Source: Bacillota bacterium (lineage in GTDB: Bacteria > Bacillota > Clostridia > Lachnospirales > Lachnospiraceae). From it: DNA of 5,137 nucleotides. Made by a program: the position numbers and the translations under genes. Below, one piece after another: positions 1 through 4,562 of the stretch. The notes under the pieces are model-generated. The model worked only from the letters and a program-made list of their open reading frames with translations. It was not told the origin of the DNA and made no database searches. The stretch is taken from contig JAEYQV010000013.1 of NCBI GenBank assembly GCA_023409835.1, forward strand, positions 1 to 5,137, given 5' to 3'. The first letter of the stretch is position 1. The number at the start of each line of letters is the position of its first letter.

Positions 1-129
1 CCTGTCCCCCGGTGCGTTGCTACCCTTCTGGATTATAGCATCCGGTGCGTTGCTACCCGTCTGGTTAGTATCTCCCGGGTAATTGATACCGGGCTGGTCA
101 CTATTTGGCGTTGCATTGATACTGGAATG
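1..129 (-). repeat. 33-bp tandem repeat encoding an 11-residue unit
   Basis: Read on the minus strand, units lie at about 129-97 (very diverged), 96-64, 63-31 and 30-1 (cut by the edge). The last two are the most alike: the 17 bases at 42-58 are identical to those at 9-25, exactly 33 bp apart. The third copy matches at the Pro-Gly and Asn codons and in the flanking bases. The period is a multiple of three and the frame stays open, so it expands the protein rather than breaking it. Similarity increases away from the start codon, so more and purer copies may lie beyond the left edge. Confidence 0.75.
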
Positions 130-147
130 ACTCATATTTTCCGGCAT
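1..147 (-). CDS. Hypothetical protein, N-terminal part with 11-residue tandem repeats (truncated by window edge)
   Basis: I do not recognise this protein; only its first 49 residues are visible, and the frame is open to the left edge. It starts at the ATG at 147-145 (MPENMSHSSINATPNSD...), and the start is supported by a strong SD sequence 7 nt upstream. There is no signal peptide or membrane segment in the visible part. From residue 18 it is a low-complexity Gln/Gly/Asn/Pro stretch built on an 11-residue period: Q18, Q29 and Q40 each begin a unit of the form Q-x-G-x-N-x-P plus four residues. A weaker unit at about 7-17 keeps the Ile-Asn pair. Such a stretch would be expected to be disordered or extended, perhaps a leader or linker before a folded domain outside the window. 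The gene is divergent from the secreted Ig-like protein and shares its 255-bp upstream spacer. Reality of the gene is fairly sure; function is unknown. Confidence 0.75.
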   Translation of the reverse strand, partial: MPENMSHSSINATPNSDQPGINYPGDTNQTGSNAPDAIIQKGSNAPGDR

Positions 148-270
148 AGGATAACCTCCTTCCTAACATAGTGATAGTCATATTATCTCTGTTGCAGTGA
201 ATATTATTTATTGATTATGCAATTTGCCTTTTTATCAATTTCCTAATTTGTTCCGATTGGAGACAGGTTA
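148..270. other. AT-rich divergent intergenic region
   Basis: This spacer separates the minus-strand gene from the promoter of the secreted protein. It is AT-rich and has no coding potential. It contains TTATTGAT at 208-215, TATCAAT (its inverse) at 233-239 and TTATTGAT again at 268-275, the last overlapping the -35 box at 271-276. These could be operator half-sites or simply AT-rich coincidence. No good -35/-10 pair for the minus-strand gene was found, so its promoter may be weak or use an alternative sigma factor. Confidence 0.45.
155..161 (-). promoter_or_regulatory. Ribosome binding site of the left-edge gene
   Basis: On the minus strand this reads AAGGAGG, a perfect SD core, 7 nt before the ATG at 147. 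It fixes the start of the truncated minus-strand gene and implies strong translation initiation. I could not find a convincing sigma-A promoter upstream of it on this strand. Confidence 0.9.
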
Positions 271-299
271 TTGATAGATACAGACATTGATGGTATAAT
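271..299 (+). promoter_or_regulatory. Sigma-A promoter of the secreted Ig-like protein gene
   Basis: The -35 box TTGATA (271-276, five of six consensus bases) is followed after exactly 17 bp by a perfect -10 box TATAAT (294-299), preceded by TG at 291-292, an extended -10. Transcription should start near 306, giving a leader of about 97 nt before the ATG at 403. The promoter lies inside the longest open frame, so the TTG at 271 is part of the -35 box and not a start codon. Confidence 0.85.
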
Positions 300-392
300 A
301 AGGCAAATATTTATCTGCAAGTTTGTAATTGTGCTGCAAGGTGCAAAAACACTCGATGCAAGCTTGAGATACACAAAAAACTGTGTAGAAAT

Positions 393-397
393 GAGGA
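393..397 (+). promoter_or_regulatory. Ribosome binding site of the secreted Ig-like protein gene
   Basis: GAGGA lies 5 nt before the ATG at 403. The alternative ATG at 391 has no SD sequence in front of it and would add four residues (MRNS) before the MKKR signal peptide start, so 403 is the better choice. Confidence 0.7.
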
Positions 398-402
398 ATA
401 GT

Positions 403-2004
403 ATGAAAAAGAGGTTATCGATTGTTTTATTTATTCTATTCTTGATCCCGATTCACCTAATACCGGTCATGGCATTTGCGGAGGAGACTGAGGAGCAATC
501 CGTCACAAAACTGGTATTGGGAAAGTCAAAGGATGGAACCTTGAAGGATGGTAAAGCCAATCTGTACGAGTTTGAGTCCACAGCCACAGGATATCTGACA
601 ATAACAATTAAAGCATACGTCAAAGATGAGCTTCGCTCCGAATTGTATGCGGCTGCGGGTGAGCAACGGATTAAGCAAAAAGCAATGTACGATGAGAAGA
701 AGGGTTATTCCATTACAGAATACAAGGTATATATCGGACCCAGAAAATATCGATTGGAGATATCAAATCCGATCATCTACAACAATGGCAGCTATCGGAT
801 TGATACGAAGTTCAGAGAGATTAAATCAGCGGATACCGGATGGAATAACGATTCCAAATCGGCGGCAGTGATTAAGAATAATACCTTATATCCCGGTGTA
901 CTGGCCTTTGACGAGACAGAGGATTATTACAGCATCAACTTTAAAAAGAGTACGAATCTAAAACTAAAGATAACCGGCAACGAACAGACCCTGATCAAGG
1001 TAACGATAAAGGATAGCAAGGGCGTAGTTGTTGACAGTGGGCAGCTATATTATAACACTATGGTTTATAACCTGAACAAAGAGCTCAGTGCAGGTAAATA
1101 TACGATTATTGTAAGTACGGACGGTGATGATGGCTATGGAGGCAGGTCCTATCAGATGGAAATAGGTAAATATGTCCCAATCACCTCCATCAATATACCC
1201 TCCAGCAAGACCCTTAAACTGGGTGAAACCTATACGTTTCAGCCTACTCTGAAGCCCTCCAAGGCAACCGGATTATATTATTTTACCTCGAGTAATCCGG
1301 ATTCCGTAAAAGTGAACGATGACGGCAGGGTCACTGCAATTAAGAAGGGAACCTCTAAAATTACCGTCAGGACATACGACGGAGCAGTCACCGATACCTG
1401 CAGCATAACCGTACAGGATATTCCGGTAAAGAAGCTTACATTGAATAAATCCAAAGTATCTCTGTATGAGGGTGAAACGTATACGCTGAAAGCTACCATT
1501 ACTCCGGAAAATGCCACGAAAAATACGGTAAAATGGAAATCCTCCGACAAGAAGGTGGCAACAGTTAATTCAAAAGGCAAGATAACTGCAAAAGGAATTG
1601 GAACCTGTAAGGTTACTGCCAGTGCAGGAGATAAATCAGTTAAGATAACAATAACAGTATCAAAGAAACCGGCACCAAAGCCGACACCGAAGCCGACACC
1701 TGTTCCAAAGCCAAATCCGACGCCTGCGCCTACGACTGCACCATCGAATCCGATGATAATTACCATAGAAAGCATCAGCATGACGGAGGCACTGGACTTA
1801 AAGGTTGGAGATACCAGGGTGCTGAATGTCACCATTATCCCAGATAACGCTACGGATCAGAGCATCACCTGGAGCAGCACGGATAATTCCATTGTAACAG
1901 TGGAGAACGGGACGATTATCTGTAGGAAGATCGGTATAGCAACTATAGTAGCAACTGCTTCCAACGGAAAGAGAGCCTTCTGTAATATCACAGTAACAGA
2001 TTAA
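403..2004 (+). CDS. Secreted protein with PPC-like modules and three Big_2 Ig-like domains
   Basis: A 533-residue exported protein of unknown role, probably at the cell surface or in the medium. Residues 1-26 are a signal peptide: MKKR, a long hydrophobic core, then A-F-A before Glu27 as the likely signal peptidase I site. Residues about 37-137 and 143-255 are two beta-rich modules resembling bacterial pre-peptidase C-terminal (PPC) domains, each with the closing pattern of a Lys/Gly-Tyr strand. Three Big_2-type Ig-like domains follow at about 260-338, 340-421 and 452-533, with typical features such as the P-x-x-A-T turn, W-x-S-S-D and G-x-I/V-T-A. A Pro-rich linker (423-450, K-P-T-P repeats) precedes the last domain. 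No catalytic domain, LPXTG motif or C-terminal membrane anchor is present, so attachment, if any, is non-covalent. Big_2 domains are often found in adhesins and cell-wall-associated enzymes; a binding role is inference. It has its own promoter and terminator. Confidence 0.9.
   Translation: MKKRLSIVLFILFLIPIHLIPVMAFAEETEEQSVTKLVLGKSKDGTLKDGKANLYEFESTATGYLTITIKAYVKDELRSELYAAAGEQRIKQKAMYDEKKGYSITEYKVYIGPRKYRLEISNPIIYNNGSYRIDTKFREIKSADTGWNNDSKSAAVIKNNTLYPGVLAFDETEDYYSINFKKSTNLKLKITGNEQTLIKVTIKDSKGVVVDSGQLYYNTMVYNLNKELSAGKYTIIVSTDGDDGYGGRSYQMEIGKYVPITSINIPSSKTLKLGETYTFQPTLKPSKATGLYYFTSSNPDSVKVNDDGRVTAIKKGTSKITVRTYDGAVTDTCSITVQDIPVKKLTLNKSKVSLYEGETYTLKATITPENATKNTVKWKSSDKKVATVNSKGKITAKGIGTCKVTASAGDKSVKITITVSKKPAPKPTPKPTPVPKPNPTPAPTTAPSNPMIITIESISMTEALDLKVGDTRVLNVTIIPDNATDQSITWSSTDNSIVTVENGTIICRKIGIATIVATASNGKRAFCNITVTD
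1678..1701 (+). repeat. Two 12-bp direct repeats in the Pro-rich linker
   Basis: The units at 1678-1689 and 1690-1701 differ only in their last base and encode K-P-T-P twice. They form the core of the 28-residue Pro/Lys/Thr/Ala linker that separates the second and third Ig-like domains. Such repeats can change length by slippage, altering the spacing of the terminal domain. Confidence 0.7.
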
Positions 2005-2008
2005 CTGC

Positions 2009-2053
2009 AAAGCCTCCGGACGGACAGATGAATGCTGCCGGTCCGGAGGCTTT
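2009..2053 (+). terminator. Hairpin terminator after the secreted protein gene
   Basis: The arms AAAGCCTCCGGAC (2009-2021) and GTCCGGAGGCTTT (2041-2053) are perfect 13-bp inverse complements around a 19-nt loop, which can itself add a few pairs (GG/CC and CAG/CTG). It begins 5 nt after the stop codon. The T tract is short (TTTCTC), so termination may be incomplete, and the phosphatase gene 40 nt downstream, with no obvious promoter of its own, may depend on read-through. Confidence 0.8.
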
Positions 2054-2078
2054 CTCATAAGCAGAGTCAGGAAGCTAC

Positions 2079-2086
2079 GGAGGGAG
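2079..2086 (+). promoter_or_regulatory. Ribosome binding site of the HAD phosphatase gene
   Basis: GGAGGGAG lies 6 nt before the ATG at 2093. It supports that start, which also places the first HAD motif at the usual position about 19 residues in. Confidence 0.85.
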
Positions 2087-2092
2087 TTACAA

Positions 2093-2701
2093 ATGATAGA
2101 TTACTTAAATCTAGGAGAAAGAAGATATAGCAAGGCACTGTTTATTGACAGAGACGGGACAATTATTGTAGATACAGTGATGCCGTACCGGGCAGAGGAT
2201 ATGCAGTTCTTTCCCGATACACTGGAGGCTATTCGGGAGGCTTCCGAGGCCGAAGCCTACATTATTATTATAACCAATCAGTCCGGTATCGCTCTCGGCA
2301 GGTACAGTGAAGAAGAAATGAAGGTATTTCATCGATTGATGCTTGAGCGACTATTTGCAGAGGGTGTGCGTATCAATGCAATCCTCTATTGTCCTCATTA
2401 TGATACCAAGCATTATCCACCCGGTTACACCGGCTGTGAGTGCTCGAAGCCAAAGCCGGGCCTTCTACTGGAGGCAAGGGAGTTATTTGGGCTTAGTCTG
2501 GAGAATTCTGTTCTGATCGGGGATAAGCATACGGACATCGGTGCAGGAATCCAGGCAGGGTGCAGAGCTAATATTCTGGTGACGACAGGAATATATAAAA
2601 ACGGAAGCTATCAGGACGAGAAGCTGGCAGCAGCTTATCCGCCGACCTGTGTTGCTGCTAATCTGAAGGAAGCGGTAGCTGCTGCAAAACAATTCATTTA
2701 A
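2093..2701 (+). CDS. HAD-IIIA family phosphatase, GmhB/HisB-N type
   Basis: A 202-residue cytosolic Mg-dependent phosphatase of the HAD superfamily, subfamily IIIA, close in length to GmhB (heptose 1,7-bisphosphate 7-phosphatase). Motif I is FIDRDGTI, with Asp19 as the expected nucleophile and Asp21 as acid/base. Motif II is ITNQSGI with Thr61. Motif III Lys is Lys119 in CECSKPKPG. Motif IV is GDKHTD with Asp144 and Asp148. Cys100, His102, Cys115 and Cys117 form the zinc-binding loop characteristic of GmhB and the HisB phosphatase domain. The active site is complete. One oddity is Ser118 where the family usually has Arg (C-x-C-R-K-P). No other heptose or histidine gene is nearby, so the substrate is unproven; heptose bisphosphate, histidinol phosphate or another small sugar phosphate are all possible. 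The gene lies between a terminator and a downstream promoter, suggesting an isolated gene. Confidence 0.9.
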   Translation: MIDYLNLGERRYSKALFIDRDGTIIVDTVMPYRAEDMQFFPDTLEAIREASEAEAYIIIITNQSGIALGRYSEEEMKVFHRLMLERLFAEGVRINAILYCPHYDTKHYPPGYTGCECSKPKPGLLLEARELFGLSLENSVLIGDKHTDIGAGIQAGCRANILVTTGIYKNGSYQDEKLAAAYPPTCVAANLKEAVAAAKQFI

Positions 2702-2710
2702 TGGTATAAT
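2682..2710 (+). promoter_or_regulatory. Extended -10 promoter upstream of the DUF2804 gene
   Basis: A perfect -10 TATAAT at 2705-2710 is preceded by TG at 2702-2703, making an extended -10. The sequence 17 bp upstream (CTGCAA, 2682-2687) is a poor -35 box. The element overlaps the stop codon of the phosphatase gene at 2699-2701. Transcription would start near 2717, giving a leader of about 90 nt. This may drive the DUF2804 gene and, by read-through, the two-component genes. Confidence 0.6.
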
Positions 2711-2762
2711 GAATTTATACAGGTAAGAGATGACGGTAACTATTCACCATGCAAATATTGTG

Positions 2763-2788
2763 CTGACACCTTAAATACTAAGGTGCAG
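2763..2788 (+). promoter_or_regulatory. Leader hairpin before the DUF2804 gene
   Basis: CACCTTA (2767-2773) and TAAGGTG (2779-2785) form a perfect 7-bp stem with a 5-nt loop. It is extended by CTG (2763-2765) and CAG (2786-2788) if A2766 bulges out. It ends 9 nt before the SD sequence at 2798. There is no T tract, so it is not a standard terminator; a role in translation control, mRNA stability or protein binding is inference. It also buries the GTG at 2783, which is a formally possible start. Confidence 0.5.
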
Positions 2789-2797
2789 GAGCGGATT

Positions 2798-2801
2798 GGA
2801 G
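2798..2801 (+). promoter_or_regulatory. Ribosome binding site of the DUF2804 gene
   Basis: GGAG lies 5 nt before the ATG at 2807. The ATG at 2813 would have 11 nt spacing. The GTG at 2783 has no properly spaced SD and lies in a hairpin arm. These facts favour 2807. Confidence 0.6.
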
Positions 2802-2806
2802 ATTCT

Positions 2807-3814
2807 ATGGGGATGCAGAGAAGCTTTGAACAGCCGGGACCGGTGCTTGACGGGAAGGGGTCACCGATACCGGGATATTCTACAAGGAGTATATTAACCT
2901 ATGATCGAAAGGCAATTAAGGCATCACCGCTTCGAATAAAGGAGTGGGATTTCTACCAGGTTACAGATGACAGAATGTGCCTGCAGTTTACGATTGGACA
3001 TGCTGCCTATGCAGGTCAGGTAGGAATTATGCTGTTTGACTTTATACAGGGAGTAAAGCTTGCTGAGGTGGGAACCTTCCTCGTCCTTCCTTTCGGTTCC
3101 CTGCATATGCCGGAGAATGCGGAGAAGGATCAGGTATTAAGCTATGAGAAAAAAGCAGGTAAAATGCGATTTGAGGTAAAGGGGGACGTAAGACATTTGA
3201 CCTGTGAGTGGAAGGACTTTCAAGCGAATATCCGTCTTACCAGAAAGAATGATCAAGCTCTTGTCATCAATATACCCTTTGACGAATCCCCCAAGGCCTT
3301 TTATTACAATCATAAGATAAACTGTATGACTGCTGAGGGCAGTGTACAGTATAAAGACAAGCATTATCAGTTTAGTCCGGACAATTCCTTTGGGTTACTG
3401 GATTGGGGCAGGGGTGTCTGGCCCTTCCATAATGAATGGTATTGGAGTAACGGTACGGGCTATGTGGATGGAACTATATTCGGCTTTAACCTGGGAACCG
3501 GCTTCGGTAATACCTCCTACGCAACTGAAAACATCCTGTTCTATGGTGATCAGATACATAAGCTCGGTGATGTGAAATTTGATCTGGGTACAGATTACAT
3601 GAGCCCCTGGCATCTTTATGATACGGATGGAATGCTGGATTTAACCCTGTCACCTTCTTATGATCGGACCACGAAGACGAAGCTTCTATGGGTGGATAAT
3701 TGCTGCCACCAGATATTTGGTGAGTTTACCGGAACAGCAGTACTAAAGGATGGGACCAAATTGAAGATTGAGAAGCTATATTCCTTCGCAGAGCATGCGG
3801 TGAATAACTGGTGA
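2807..3814 (+). CDS. DUF2804 family protein
   Basis: A 335-residue protein recognised as DUF2804, about the usual length for the family; its biochemical function is not known. The start at 2807 gives MGMQRSFEQPGPVLDG, and the P-G-P-V-L-D and P-G-Y elements match the usual family N-terminus. The most diagnostic part is N193-S194-F195-G196-L197-L198-D199-W200-G201-R202-G203-V204-W205-P206, followed by the aromatic cluster E-W-Y-W (210-213). The rest is rich in beta-strand patterns, with many aromatic residues and Gly (for example GFNLGTGFG). There is no signal peptide or membrane segment, so it should be cytosolic. It has its own likely promoter and leader hairpin. It lies 70 nt upstream of a response regulator gene on the same strand with no terminator between them, so it may be part of that unit. 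Family call is strong; role unknown. Confidence 0.88.
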   Translation: MGMQRSFEQPGPVLDGKGSPIPGYSTRSILTYDRKAIKASPLRIKEWDFYQVTDDRMCLQFTIGHAAYAGQVGIMLFDFIQGVKLAEVGTFLVLPFGSLHMPENAEKDQVLSYEKKAGKMRFEVKGDVRHLTCEWKDFQANIRLTRKNDQALVINIPFDESPKAFYYNHKINCMTAEGSVQYKDKHYQFSPDNSFGLLDWGRGVWPFHNEWYWSNGTGYVDGTIFGFNLGTGFGNTSYATENILFYGDQIHKLGDVKFDLGTDYMSPWHLYDTDGMLDLTLSPSYDRTTKTKLLWVDNCCHQIFGEFTGTAVLKDGTKLKIEKLYSFAEHAVNNW

Positions 3815-3888
3815 TGAACAGATGGAAGGGTATGATGGCTACAATCAGACCTATTAATGGGAATACAGTAGATGAGGTGGTATTTTGA
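3814..3888 (+). CDS. Possible 24-residue coupled small ORF
   Basis: An ORF of 24 codons and a stop, starting MNRWKGMMATIRP and ending NTVDEVVF. Its ATG shares one base with the TGA of the DUF2804 gene (TGATG at 3812-3816), and its TGA overlaps the TTG start of the response regulator (TTGA at 3885-3888). It thus spans the gap between the two genes exactly, an arrangement seen in translational coupling. There is no clear SD before the first ATG; GGAAGGG at 3824-3830 lies just before the paired ATGs at 3832 and 3835, too close for a good site. The peptide has no recognised domain. It may be a translated coupling peptide or chance; I lean to chance as far as a functional peptide is concerned. Confidence 0.25.
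   Translation: MNRWKGMMATIRPINGNTVDEVVF
3874..3880 (+). promoter_or_regulatory. Ribosome binding site that decides the TTG start of the response regulator
   Basis: GAGGTGG ends 4 nt before the TTG at 3885, and its core GAGG is 7 nt away. Together with the family-typical N-terminus RILLVEDD directly after the TTG, this settles a non-ATG start; the next in-frame ATG is inside the receiver domain (Met14) and would remove the acidic pocket. Confidence 0.85.
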
Positions 3889-4562
3889 GAATATTATTAG
3901 TTGAGGACGATAAAACGATTGCAATGGGTCTGGAGTATTCCCTTCAGGAGGAGGGCTATGCCATTGTGCTCTGCCATACGGTTGCCGATGGAAAACAGGC
4001 GTTATCCGAGCAGAAGATCGATCTGTGCATCTTTGACCTTACCCTGCCGGACGGTAGCGGGTATGAGCTCTGCAAGCTGGCCAGAACCAAATGGGATCTA
4101 CCGGTTATCATACTGACTGCCTGTGATGAGGAGGTCAATGTTGTTATGGGACTTGAGATGGGGGCGGATGACTATATTACGAAACCCTTCCGAATTCGTG
4201 AGCTGACTGCCAGAATTAAGACGGTTCTGAGACGATACCGTAAGGAGAGCTCATCCCACAACATCATAGAGATCGATCATCTACGGATTAACACCCTGGA
4301 TGCCAAGGTCTATAAGAATGGCCGTGAGGTTGCTCTTACCGCGCTGGAATACCGGCTGCTGCTTACCTTTGCCAACAATGAAGGGCAGGTATTGTCCCGG
4401 AGCCAGTTGCTTGAGGGAATCTGGGATGTGGCAGGTGATTTTGTTAATGATAACACCCTGACCGTATACATTAAGAGAATTAGGGAGAAGCTTGAAGATG
4501 ATCCCCAGAATCCTACCATCATAAAGACGATAAGAGGTCTGGGATATAAGGTGGGTGATTAG
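3885..4562 (+). CDS. OmpR/PhoB-family response regulator
   Basis: A 225-residue DNA-binding response regulator, the output half of the two-component system with the kinase that follows. The receiver domain (1-117) has the acidic pocket Asp8-Asp9, the phosphoacceptor Asp51 (CIFDLTLPDG), Thr78 (ILTA) and Lys100 (TKPF), with Tyr97 at the aromatic switch position, so all key residues are present. A short linker (118-127) leads to a winged-helix Trans_reg_C domain (128-225), with the recognition helix region NDNTLTVYIKRIREKL and the closing wing IRGLGYKVGD. Length is typical of the family. It begins with TTG and is preceded by a good SD. Its last 8 nt overlap the kinase gene. No convincing promoter lies directly upstream, so it is probably read from the DUF2804 promoter or one not seen. 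The family is certain; target genes cannot be named, though such pairs commonly control a neighbouring transporter. Confidence 0.95.
   Translation: MRILLVEDDKTIAMGLEYSLQEEGYAIVLCHTVADGKQALSEQKIDLCIFDLTLPDGSGYELCKLARTKWDLPVIILTACDEEVNVVMGLEMGADDYITKPFRIRELTARIKTVLRRYRKESSSHNIIEIDHLRINTLDAKVYKNGREVALTALEYRLLLTFANNEGQVLSRSQLLEGIWDVAGDFVNDNTLTVYIKRIREKLEDDPQNPTIIKTIRGLGYKVGD

Noticed and set aside
9..98. CRISPR array
   Set aside because: The 33-bp repeats are contiguous with no unique spacers, and they maintain an open frame, so they are protein-coding repeats.
271..402. N-terminal extension of the secreted protein from a TTG at 271
   Set aside because: The TTG is the -35 box of a near-consensus promoter whose transcript starts near 306, and the extension would bury the signal peptide.
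148..402. Riboswitch in the spacer or leader before the secreted protein gene
   Set aside because: Small hairpins are present but no conserved core of a riboswitch class I know could be matched.
626..871. 81-codon plus-strand ORF within the secreted protein gene
   Set aside because: It is out of frame inside a clearly coding region, with an unstructured composition and no SD.
1278..1835. 185-codon minus-strand ORF rich in Gly, Val and Phe
   Set aside because: It is the antisense of the Ig-like domains and Pro-rich linker; its Gly/Val/Phe repeats are simply the complement of Pro/Thr/Lys codons, and no SD supports it.
2763..2788. Intrinsic terminator
   Set aside because: The stem is followed by CAGGAGCGG rather than a T run, and it sits in the leader of the DUF2804 gene.
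2783..2806. GTG start for the DUF2804 protein, adding eight residues
   Set aside because: It lacks a spaced SD and lies in the right arm of a perfect hairpin; the ATG at 2807 has GGAG at 5 nt.
3808..3836. Promoter for the response regulator (TATGAT at 3831-3836)
   Set aside because: The sequence 17 bp upstream, CTGGTG, does not resemble a -35 box and the -10 is not extended, so support is too weak.
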